DNA of 9,720 nucleotides, taken from contig DHGK01000220.1 of the NCBI GenBank assembly GCA_002402755.1, positions 9,265 through 18,984 on the forward strand, read 5' to 3'. The translations under genes were made by a program, and so were the position numbers. Positions 1 through 5,091 of the stretch are shown in pieces. Position 1 is the stretch's first letter. Every line of letters begins with the position of its first letter. This DNA comes from Planctomycetes bacterium UBA4800 (GTDB lineage Bacteria > Planctomycetota > UBA8108 > UBA8890 > UBA8898). The notes beneath the pieces were generated by a model. The model was not told the DNA's origin. It made no database searches and worked only from the letters and a program-made list of their open reading frames with translations.

Positions 1-482
1 TCGCGCGCGTGCCGCTTCTCGTACCTGAGGACCACGCGACCTTGCGGCCGCACGAGCCGCGCGCGCACGTCGGCGAGCAACTCCTTCAGGAACGCGCGGC
101 CGGCCTCCTCGGCGAATAGGGCGAAGGGAGGATCGAGAAAGGCGATGTCGGCGGGCGCGGGGAGCACGAGCTTCTCGCGCAGATCGTGCGCGCATACGAC
201 GGACCGGGCCGCGAAACCGACCGTGCGAATGTTGCGGGCGAGCACGGCGAGCGCCTCGCGGTCGCGCTCGACGAACGTGCAGTGCCGCGCCCCGCGGCTC
301 AGGGCCTCCAGGCCCACGACGCCCGTGCCCGCGAACGCGTCGAGCACGCGCGCATCGCGCAGGCAGGGCTCGAGCACGGCGAAGAGCGAGGCGCGCATGC
401 GGTCGGTCGGCGGCCGCACGCAGCGGGAAGGCGGAGGCGCGAGGCGGATTCCGCCGGCCAGGCCGCCGACGATGCGAAGCAC
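1..482 (-). CDS. rsmD: 16S rRNA (guanine966-N2)-methyltransferase RsmD, 3' end cut by window edge
   Basis: Predicted SAM-dependent methyltransferase that makes m2G966 in 16S rRNA of the 30S subunit. Reading the minus strand from a GTG at 482 gives 160 codons running off the left edge; full-length members are usually about 185-190 residues, so roughly the last 25-30 are missing. Visible motifs: an N-terminal LRIVGGLAGG at 2-11, the family segment PTDRMRASLF at 25-34, SAM-binding motif I DAFAGTGVVGLEALSRGA at 48-65, the acidic FVERD at 70-74, and the catalytic-type DPPF at 117-120. The GTG start is chosen because the family N-terminus begins immediately there and no upstream in-frame ATG fits. 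It lies 8 bp after the stop of the upstream lipoprotein gene with no clear Shine-Dalgarno sequence, suggesting translational coupling. The family is clear; the exact target base is inferred from homologues. Confidence 0.93.
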   Translation of the reverse strand, partial: MLRIVGGLAGGIRLAPPPSRCVRPPTDRMRASLFAVLEPCLRDARVLDAFAGTGVVGLEALSRGARHCTFVERDREALAVLARNIRTVGFAARSVVCAHDLREKLVLPAPADIAFLDPPFALFAEEAGRAFLKELLADVRARLVRPQGRVVLRYEKRHAR

Positions 483-490
483 GGCCCGGC

Positions 491-1567
491 TCAGCCGCTC
501 ACGTCGAACGACGCCACGGCGCTGCTCTCGGTGCGGCCGACGAGATCCGTGGCCGAGAGCTTGAGCCGGTACGGCCCCGGCGGGAGATTCGGCGGCAAGG
601 TGTACTCCCCGAAGAGGTAGCTCGGGCCGTCGGGAGACTCCTGCTCCGCGAGGCGCTTGACGCCGCCCGCCTTGTCCGTGAACTCGACCTTGTCGATGAC
701 CTTCCCGTCGCGGTCCAGGATGCTCAGGTACGCCTGGACATGCTGCTCACGCCCGCCGCCCGGCGATTCGCGCGCCGCCGCGCCGCGCACGCCGCTGTAG
801 ACCGCGACGCGCTGGCCGCCCCGAAACGTCGTGCGCGCCACCGGGACGACGTTGCCGTAGCCGGCGGCCTTCTCGCAGAAGACGACGCCCTCGAGACGGA
901 AGAGCGGCCGCGCCCGCGCCTCGCGGGCGAGGTACTCGAGCATCTCGTCGCGCTTGGCGTAATCGGCCAGGCGCTGGTACAGGACGAACTGCAGGCCCGC
1001 GACCTCGAGGCTCGCCGCGGGGAACTGCGTGAGGATCTGGAGGATCCGCCTGCACTCTTCCCTCTCGGTCTCGTTCGTGAGGAGGAGGAGCAGCAGCGCC
1101 TCGGTCTCCAGCCGCAGGAGCTTCAGGCGCGAGAACGTGTCGAGGTCCTCGGCCGCGCGGTCCTTGAAGGCTTCGAGCTTTCTCGTCACATCGGCGAGCG
1201 CCTCGCGCCGGGCCGCCTGCTCGTCGCGCCGCGCGATGGGCGCCGCCGTCGCGGCCTCGGCGTCGACCTGCGGCACGATCCTCGCGCCCGAGGCCTCGGC
1301 CGGCGGCATGGATGCCGCGCCGAGCGAGGATTCCCCGCTGCGCGCGACGGAGAGGACGTTGCCGGCCGCATCGCGGCGCGCGGGCGGGGCCGCCGGGAGC
1401 CCCGCGTCCGAACGCGGGGGTACGATCGGGACCAGATCGGGGAAGACCGCCCCGGCGTCCGCCCCCGCCGCGGCCGTGTCGGGCGAGGGCGCGGGCGCGC
1501 GCTCGGGCGGCGCGCCGATGCACCCCGCGAGCGCCAGAGCAATGAGCGCCGGAATGCGAATGCTCAC
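491..1567 (-). CDS. Putative lipoprotein with low-complexity linker, helical middle and C-terminal beta domain
   Basis: Unrecognised 358-aa protein, probably anchored in the envelope. I chose the GTG at 1567 because it directly precedes a lipoprotein signal peptide (hydrophobic PALIALALAGC with lipobox LAGC, Cys16) and a GGAG lies 8 nt upstream; the frame stays open further upstream without signal-like content. Residues 17-125 are an Ala/Pro-rich low-complexity linker. Residues 118-215 look helical and include a striking Leu run (LLLLLL, about 158-163). Residues 222-358 form a beta-rich domain: RLEGVVFCEKAAGYGNVVP (223-241), GGQRVAVY (250-257), a strand around YLSILDRDGKVIDK (280-293), then LPPNLPPGPYRLKLSATDL (324-342) and a terminal strand ending FDVSG. 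That LPPG-x-Y ending resembles uncharacterised proteins I associate with planctomycete-like bacteria. It is transcribed ahead of rsmD. No catalytic motif is visible, so function is unknown. Confidence 0.8.
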   Translation of the reverse strand: MSIRIPALIALALAGCIGAPPERAPAPSPDTAAAGADAGAVFPDLVPIVPPRSDAGLPAAPPARRDAAGNVLSVARSGESSLGAASMPPAEASGARIVPQVDAEAATAAPIARRDEQAARREALADVTRKLEAFKDRAAEDLDTFSRLKLLRLETEALLLLLLTNETEREECRRILQILTQFPAASLEVAGLQFVLYQRLADYAKRDEMLEYLAREARARPLFRLEGVVFCEKAAGYGNVVPVARTTFRGGQRVAVYSGVRGAAARESPGGGREQHVQAYLSILDRDGKVIDKVEFTDKAGGVKRLAEQESPDGPSYLFGEYTLPPNLPPGPYRLKLSATDLVGRTESSAVASFDVSG

Positions 1568-1661
1568 GTGTCGTTCTCCGCCAACTGGGCCGCAACCTCG
1601 CCGCGCGGCACCCGAACGCCGCCGTACGGGTTCGCTGCGCCGCGCGGTCTCGTATTCATAT

Positions 1662-1690
1662 AGCGTAACCATGGCCGGGTTGCGGGTCAA
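1662..1690 (-). promoter_or_regulatory. Sigma-70-type promoter for the 491-1567 lipoprotein/rsmD unit
   Basis: On the minus strand TTGACC (1690-1685) is separated by exactly 17 bp from TACGCT (1667-1662). The -35 matches the consensus at five of six bases and the -10 at four of six, in an AT-richer patch within a GC-rich region. The implied start near 1655 leaves a 5' leader of about 88 nt before the GTG at 1567. The same TTGACC -35 recurs in the promoter at 4934-4961. Confidence 0.6.
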
Positions 1691-1812
1691 TGGCGCGGGG
1701 CGCCACTGTATCGCCGTCATCACGCCGTCCTCCTGCCCTGCCGGTATGCGCGCAGCACCGCATTCTTCTCCCATCATCATGGCTGCCACGTCGCCGCGGG
1801 GCGTATCAAGAC

Positions 1813-1958
1813 ATGGCCGCCTTGGCCCGGATCGACCGCTACCGACGCATGACGGGGGAGAAGCGCCTCGCCATCGCCCTCGGGCGGCACGAACTCTCCT
1901 GTGCGGTGGCGCAGGAAGCCATCCGCCGACTGACGGGAGCGGACGTCGCGCACAAGGT
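1813..1958 (+). pseudogene. Truncated remnant of a small conserved protein gene
   Basis: The ATG at 1813 opens a frame reading MAALARIDRYRRMTGEKRLA and then IALGRHELSCAVAQEAIRR. This has the look of a real protein: a charged R-Y-R-x-M-T-x-x-x-R-L-x-I-A helix followed by a HELSC...A-x-x-I-R-R helix. From memory it resembles the N-terminal part of small helical proteins often encoded next to minimal nucleotidyltransferases. The similarity fades after about residue 40, just before the hairpin repeat that starts at 1959. The frame stays open through the repeat and into the gene at 2038, so a single 138-aa product (1813-2229) is the alternative. I prefer a decayed fragment because a promoter and a normal family-like N-terminus occur at 2003-2038, and the segment between is unlike protein. 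No Shine-Dalgarno sequence precedes it. Confidence 0.45.
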
Positions 1959-1987
1959 GAGAAAACCGCGAACGGTTACCTTTTCTC
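1959..1987 (+). repeat. Hairpin repeat, copy 1 (21-bp core shared with 9674-9694)
   Basis: Bases 1959-1979 read GAGAAAACCG, then C, then GAACGGTTAC. The same 21 bases occur inverted at 9674-9694 with a single difference (T for C at the central base). The core can fold as AACCG-loop-CGGTT. In this copy the arms extend further: GAGAAAA (1959-1965) is exactly complementary to TTTTCTC (1981-1987), giving a longer imperfect hairpin enclosing the core. It lies between the gene remnant at 1813-1958 and the promoter of the small module. It may be a dispersed intergenic repeat; a terminator role is possible in this copy only, because of the run of four T in the right arm. Confidence 0.7.
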
Positions 1988-2002
1988 GGGCCCTGCGGGA
2001 TG

Positions 2003-2031
2003 TTGCCCGCGCCACGCCTGAATGGTACTCT
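2003..2031 (+). promoter_or_regulatory. Promoter of the small-protein/nucleotidyltransferase module, positioned for a leaderless mRNA
   Basis: TTGCCC (2003-2008) is followed after 17 bp by TACTCT (2026-2031), both matching consensus at four of six positions. The predicted transcription start, about 7 nt downstream of the -10, falls on the A of the ATG at 2038. No Shine-Dalgarno-like sequence lies just upstream of that ATG (the preceding bases are ACAGCC), which fits leaderless translation. This is inferred from pattern and spacing only. Confidence 0.5.
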
Positions 2032-2037
2032 ACAGCC

Positions 2038-2229
2038 ATGAAGCGAGAGCACACCGTTCGATCCCGCCTCGCCGAGCGCCGGGCCGACGACTTCGTTCCG
2101 GGGTCGCCGGCGGAACGGATCGCCCTTGTCTGGCCGTTGACACGGGAGATCGTCTCCTTGAGCACCCGTTACGATGCTGAACAAAGACTACAAAGACATG
2201 TTGCAGTGCTTGTCCGACGAGAAGGTTAG
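2038..2229 (+). CDS. Small 63-aa protein paired with the nucleotidyltransferase
   Basis: Predicted 63-residue basic protein beginning MKREHTVRSRLAERRADDF. Other visible features are VPGSPAERIALVWPLTREI at 22-40 and an end rich in charged residues, DAEQRLQRHVAVLVRREG at 46-63. The E-R-x-x-x-V-W-x-L-T-R-E and E-x-R-L-Q-R-H-V segments look like a conserved two-helix family that I recall as the upstream partner of minimal nucleotidyltransferases; this is memory, not a search. It has no signal peptide, membrane segment or catalytic motif. Its 3' end overlaps the start of the nucleotidyltransferase gene by 56 bp in another frame, so the two are surely cotranscribed and probably translationally coupled. 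An antitoxin or adaptor role is plausible by context but unproven. The start at 2038 is supported by the promoter at 2003-2031 rather than by a ribosome binding site. Confidence 0.65.
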   Translation: MKREHTVRSRLAERRADDFVPGSPAERIALVWPLTREIVSLSTRYDAEQRLQRHVAVLVRREG

Positions 2230-2641
2230 CTTCCTTCTCGTCGGCGCCTATGCGCTGGCCGCCCATGGCTATCCCCGCGCCACGATGGACATCGACATTT
2301 GGGTCATGCCGTCACCCGAGAATGCGGATGCCGTTCTACGGGCGCTGCGTCGTTTCGGAGCCCCGCTTCAGAATCTCACCAGGAACGACCTTCAGGCCGA
2401 AGACACCATCTTCCAGATCGGCGTCGCACCGCGAAGGATCGACATCATCACGGGAGCCTCCGGGCTCCGGTTCCAGGAGACACTCGAACGTGCGATGGTT
2501 GTGGACATCGAAGGGCTCCAGGTGCGTGTGCCCTCGATCGCCGATCTCATCCGCAACAAGCGCGCCTCGGGAAGGACCAAGGACCTGGCCGATGTCGAGG
2601 CGCTGGAAGCCCTCCAGCGCTCCGAAACTCCGGGTGCATGA
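2174..2641 (+). CDS. Minimal nucleotidyltransferase (DNA polymerase beta-like fold, AbiEii/MNT type)
   Basis: 155-aa protein with the hallmarks of a small nucleotidyltransferase: LLVGAYALAAHGYPRATMDI (21-40) supplies the G-[GA]-x-A motif and leads into D39-I-D41, the D-x-D metal-binding pair. A third acidic residue is in RRIDIITG (87-94, Asp90). The C-terminal segment DLIRNKRASGRTKDLADVEAL (124-144) is typical of the AbiEii/AbiGii-like and related single-domain families. Such enzymes transfer NMP from NTPs to RNA or protein targets; some act as toxins or defence factors. Key acidic residues are intact, so activity is plausible, but the target is unknown. The ATG at 2174 fits the family N-terminus (MLNKDYKDML) but lacks a Shine-Dalgarno sequence, and translation probably depends on the overlapping 63-aa gene. 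The gene is visibly less GC-rich than rluD and trpBA, consistent with horizontal acquisition. Confidence 0.87.
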   Translation: MLNKDYKDMLQCLSDEKVSFLLVGAYALAAHGYPRATMDIDIWVMPSPENADAVLRALRRFGAPLQNLTRNDLQAEDTIFQIGVAPRRIDIITGASGLRFQETLERAMVVDIEGLQVRVPSIADLIRNKRASGRTKDLADVEALEALQRSETPGA

Positions 2642-2731
2642 ATCTCGCCGGCGGGCCGTGTGCGAGCCCGGCAGGCCGCCCATGCGCCGGAGCGGGGATC
2701 TCGAACGCGCGGGGCGGCGCCGCCGCCGGTG

Positions 2732-3733
2732 TCACACACGCTCTCCGAACGTGCTCCGGAGGAAGCCGATGAGACCCAGCATGTCCGGCGGCAGCGCGGA
2801 CTCGACGCACAGGGGCACCCCGGTCCGCGGATGGATGAAGCGCAGGCGCTGCGCGTGCAGCGCCTGACGGCGCAGGAGCGGCGGCTCGTCCGGCTCCCGC
2901 GCGCGGCCGCACAGCGTGCTCCGGTACACGACCCTCTCGTAGCCGTACAGGGCGTCGCACAGGAGCGGCATGCCCATGAACTTCAGGTGGACCCGGATCT
3001 GGTGCGTGCGGCCGCTGCGCGGATGCGCCTCGACGACCGCATAGCGGCCGAACACGTGCCGCACGTGGTACTCGGTGATCGCCGCCCGCCCCGAGTCGTA
3101 GCGGATCGACATCGCCTTGCGGTCGCGCGGGTTGCGGCCGATCGGCGCCTCGATGACGCCCTCCCTGAAGGCCTCCCTCACCGTGCACACCGCCACGTAT
3201 GTCTTGTGAATCTCGCGCGCCTTGAACATCAGGGACAGCTTGTGGTGGGCGACGTCGTTCTTGGCGACGATCATGACGCCCGACGTGTCGCGGTCCAGCC
3301 GGTGCACGATGCCGGGCCGGTCCCAGCCTCCCATGCAGGAGAGGCGGCGCATGCGCCACACGAGCCCGTGGACAAGCGTCGTCTCGCTGGTGCCGGGAGA
3401 GGGGTGCACGGTCAGGCCGGGCGGCTTGACGATCACCGCGAGATCCTCGTCCTCGTAGACGATCTCGAATGGCGCAAAGCGGGGCTCGATATCGGAAGCC
3501 GGCGGCGGCGCAATGCGCACCGTCACGCGTTCGCCGGTCTTGACCTTGCTCGACGGCTTGAGCCTGCGCCCATCATCGGCCACGACGAAGCCGTCCCGCA
3601 CGAGCCGCTGGACGAAGGCGCGGGTCTTGCCGGGCAGCCGATCGCACAGGAACTGATCGAGCCGGACCTGGCCGGCCTCGTTGACGAGCAGGATGGGATC
3701 CGAGGAACCGCCTCGCGATTCCGGTTCCGTCAT
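2732..3733 (-). CDS. rluD: RluA-family 23S rRNA pseudouridine synthase, RluD type
   Basis: 333-aa enzyme predicted to isomerise uridines in 23S rRNA (helix 69 positions if a true RluD). An N-terminal S4 RNA-binding domain spans about residues 22-75 (VRLDQFLCDRLPGKTRAFVQ at 23-42). The RluA catalytic domain follows: YEDEDLAVIVKPPGLTVHP (93-111), HRLDRDTSG (144-152) with catalytic Asp147, FKAREIHKTYVA (170-181), and HPRSGRTHQIRVHLKFMGMP (238-257). Length and domain order match RluD/RluC enzymes, so it appears intact. The start is the ATG at 3733, which overlaps the stop of the upstream membrane-protein gene as ATGA, indicating translational coupling. It is the last gene of a minus-strand operon that converges on the nucleotidyltransferase module. 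No convincing terminator is visible in the 90 bp between them. RluD versus RluC or another paralogue cannot be decided from motifs alone. Confidence 0.92.
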   Translation of the reverse strand: MTEPESRGGSSDPILLVNEAGQVRLDQFLCDRLPGKTRAFVQRLVRDGFVVADDGRRLKPSSKVKTGERVTVRIAPPPASDIEPRFAPFEIVYEDEDLAVIVKPPGLTVHPSPGTSETTLVHGLVWRMRRLSCMGGWDRPGIVHRLDRDTSGVMIVAKNDVAHHKLSLMFKAREIHKTYVAVCTVREAFREGVIEAPIGRNPRDRKAMSIRYDSGRAAITEYHVRHVFGRYAVVEAHPRSGRTHQIRVHLKFMGMPLLCDALYGYERVVYRSTLCGRAREPDEPPLLRRQALHAQRLRFIHPRTGVPLCVESALPPDMLGLIGFLRSTFGERV

Positions 3734-4332
3734 GGCGTGGGTTCTGTCGCCGGCGCGGGCTCCGTCGCCGGCGCAGGCTCCGTCGCCGGCGCAGGCTCCG
3801 GCACCGGCTCAGGCTTCGGACCTGCAGGCTCCGGCTCGGGCAGCTTGAACTCGCGCTCCTCCGCGATCTTCACGCGCAGGCTGTCGGCAAGCGTCTGGTA
3901 GCGCGGCAACGCCTCGGTCTCGTCCTTGAGCAGACCGACGATCCTCTCGGCCTCCGCGAGATTCTGCGGGCCGCCCTTCTCGAAGAGGTGCTGGGCGAGC
4001 TGATAGAGCACCATCGGGCGCATCCGCGAGCCCTCGGTCTTGGCGAGCACATCCTGGACGTCGACGGTCCTGGCCTCGCCTTTCGCTCCCGGCGACGACA
4101 CCGCGGGCCCGCTGATGGCGGGATAGAAGTGCTCGTGCAGGTAGTCGCCAAGCTCCTGCTCGCGAGCCGAGCTCACGTACCCCTGGACGACGTACACGAT
4201 GACCGCGGCCATGATCACGAGGAACAAAACCACGAACTTGACCGCGTTGCGCGAGAAGAAATCGCTCGTGCGGTGCATGATCCTCTCGTCCGCCATGAGC
4301 TTCTCGTCGCGCGCGTCCTGCTTACTTGCCAT
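3730..4332 (-). CDS. Single-pass membrane protein with extracytoplasmic helical domain and Pro-rich repeat tail
   Basis: 200-aa protein of unknown function. Residues 1-30 are charged and presumably cytoplasmic; residues 32-50 (KFVVLFLVIMAAVIVYVVQ) form one transmembrane helix; residues 55-165 are likely helical, with a TPR-like stretch around MVLYQLAQHLFEKGG (107-121) and LAEAERIVGLLKDE (125-138). The tail from about 165 is Pro/Glu/Ala-rich and ends in three EPAPAT hexapeptides plus EPTP. Topology and size recall YfgM-like proteins that help the Sec translocon, but I see no decisive motif. I chose the ATG at 4332, not an in-frame ATG 21 bp upstream, because AAAGGAG sits 5 nt before it. Its start overlaps the end of the upstream lipoprotein gene by 11 bp and its stop overlaps the rluD start by 4 bp, so it is the middle gene of a tight operon. 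Confidence 0.8.
   Translation of the reverse strand: MASKQDARDEKLMADERIMHRTSDFFSRNAVKFVVLFLVIMAAVIVYVVQGYVSSAREQELGDYLHEHFYPAISGPAVSSPGAKGEARTVDVQDVLAKTEGSRMRPMVLYQLAQHLFEKGGPQNLAEAERIVGLLKDETEALPRYQTLADSLRVKIAEEREFKLPEPEPAGPKPEPVPEPAPATEPAPATEPAPATEPTP
3733..3798 (-). repeat. 18-bp tandem repeat encoding EPAPAT hexapeptides
   Basis: The last 22 codons of the membrane-protein gene consist of a near-identical 18-bp unit repeated three times plus a partial unit (plus-strand unit GGCTCCGTCGCCGGCGCA with one or two base changes between copies). The array directly abuts the stop codon and the rluD start. Because the unit is a multiple of three, copy-number change would lengthen or shorten the tail without breaking the frame. 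Confidence 0.85.
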
Positions 4333-4840
4333 CGGCGCTCCTTTCGTACGCACCCGCTTCTCCGCCCGCGTCCTCGACCCCCGCGACGGCCGCGACCGGC
4401 GCCACGCCGAGCCGGAGCGTCAGTACGGTGTACGGCTCCGTGCGGCGCAGCCCGATCTCGCGGACGATGTCGATGATCGCTTCCTCGCTCTCGCGCTTGT
4501 AGACGAGCGTGACGCGCCGGCCATCCGCGTCCTTGGTCTCGCTGACCTTCTGCCAGCCGTGCTCGGGCATCTGGCCGGCGTACCAGTTCATGAGCTGGCC
4601 CACATCCCGGTCACCCTCGTATCGGAGCACGCAGGACCGCAGGTTGAGCGGCGAGTTCTCGTAGAGCGTGTACGCCCAGGAACGGTCCGAGTCATCGAAC
4701 GTGAACCCCGTGGGCACCGGCAGGTCGTCGTAAGGCTGCGTGCCGTACACGATGCCCTCGATGGCCGGCCGCGAGCTCAAGCTGCTGCAGCCCGCGAGGG
4801 CCGCAAGCGCACACGCGCACACAAGTCCAAGAACGCGCAT
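4322..4840 (-). CDS. Small putative lipoprotein, uncharacterised alpha/beta domain
   Basis: 172-aa protein. The ATG at 4840 is chosen because AGGAGG lies 5 nt upstream and it begins a clean lipoprotein signal peptide (RVLGLVCACALAALAGC, lipobox LAGC, Cys18). After a short linker, LPVPTGFTFD (40-49) leads into a compact domain with alternating strands and helices: VLRYEGDRDVGQLMNWYAGQ (71-90), MPEHGWQKVS (91-100), RVTLVYKRESEEAIIDIV (109-126) and a final strand YTVLTLRLG (137-145). The Y-x-G...W-Y-x-x-Q-M-P-x-x-G-W pattern is one I recognise from a widespread but uncharacterised family of small bacterial lipoproteins; I know no function for it. It is the first gene of the operon leading into the membrane protein and rluD, and overlaps the next gene by 11 bp. 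Confidence 0.8.
   Translation of the reverse strand: MRVLGLVCACALAALAGCSSLSSRPAIEGIVYGTQPYDDLPVPTGFTFDDSDRSWAYTLYENSPLNLRSCVLRYEGDRDVGQLMNWYAGQMPEHGWQKVSETKDADGRRVTLVYKRESEEAIIDIVREIGLRRTEPYTVLTLRLGVAPVAAVAGVEDAGGEAGAYERSADGK
4338..4344 (-). promoter_or_regulatory. Ribosome binding site fixing the membrane-protein start at 4332
   Basis: AAAGGAG on the minus strand, 5 nt before the ATG. It lies inside the 3' end of the upstream gene and favours this ATG over the one 21 bp further upstream, which it follows. Confidence 0.75.
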
Positions 4841-4845
4841 AGCGT

Positions 4846-4851
4846 CCTCCT
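4846..4851 (-). promoter_or_regulatory. Perfect Shine-Dalgarno AGGAGG fixing the lipoprotein start at 4840
   Basis: AGGAGG on the minus strand with a 5-nt spacer to the ATG at 4840. It is the strongest ribosome binding site in the window and rules out the upstream in-frame ATG at 4921, which would bury the signal peptide. Confidence 0.8.
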
Positions 4852-4933
4852 CTCGTCCGGGGGCCTTTCCGGAACCGCAGGGTCCCGCGACGGCCCGCCG
4901 GCGCAACCCCACGGCATACATACGGAAAGCTAT

Positions 4934-4961
4934 ATTCTATTGGGTGTTTGCGGCGGGTCAA
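4934..4961 (-). promoter_or_regulatory. Sigma-70-type promoter for the lipoprotein/membrane protein/rluD operon
   Basis: On the minus strand TTGACC (4961-4956) is followed after 16 bp by TAGAAT (4939-4934), in an AT-rich island unusual for this sequence. The predicted start near 4927 leaves a leader of about 87 nt, close to the leader length inferred for the other minus-strand promoter. The plus strand of the same island contains TATATT (4931-4936), but no -35 lies at the correct distance, so a divergent promoter there is doubtful. Confidence 0.6.
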
Positions 4962-5091
4962 GCGGGATCCGCGGGCATTCCGCGGGGCGGGACCGAACCG
5001 AGGTCATGGGCTGCAGCCTTCCTTGCGTGTATGTTACGATTACCTGTCGGAGCCGCGCCGCTCCCTCCGGCCCGCGGGCGAAGGCCATCGC
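4962..5091 (+). promoter_or_regulatory. Leader region of trpBA, promoter uncertain
   Basis: This region should hold the trpBA promoter because the genes upstream are divergent. The best -10 candidate is TACGAT at 5035-5040, but only a weak -35-like CTGCAG lies about 18 bp upstream. I see no attenuator: there is no leader peptide with consecutive Trp codons and no terminator hairpin with a U-run. The bases before the trpB ATG (GCGAAGGCCATCGC) give only a weak Shine-Dalgarno sequence. Confidence 0.3.

Noticed and set aside
1568..1789. N-terminal extension of the 491-1567 lipoprotein gene to an ATG at 1789
   Set aside because: It would put 74 residues before the signal peptide and translate through the predicted promoter at 1662-1690.
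1839..2266. Minus-strand open frames across the 1.8-2.3 kb region
   Set aside because: No signal, motif or ribosome binding site, and they run antisense to the better supported small-protein module.
2713..2724. Palindrome GGCGGCGCCGCC between the convergent nucleotidyltransferase and rluD genes, considered as a bidirectional terminator
   Set aside because: No loop room, a stem of about four pairs if a loop is allowed, and no T-run on either side; such palindromes are common in GC-rich DNA.
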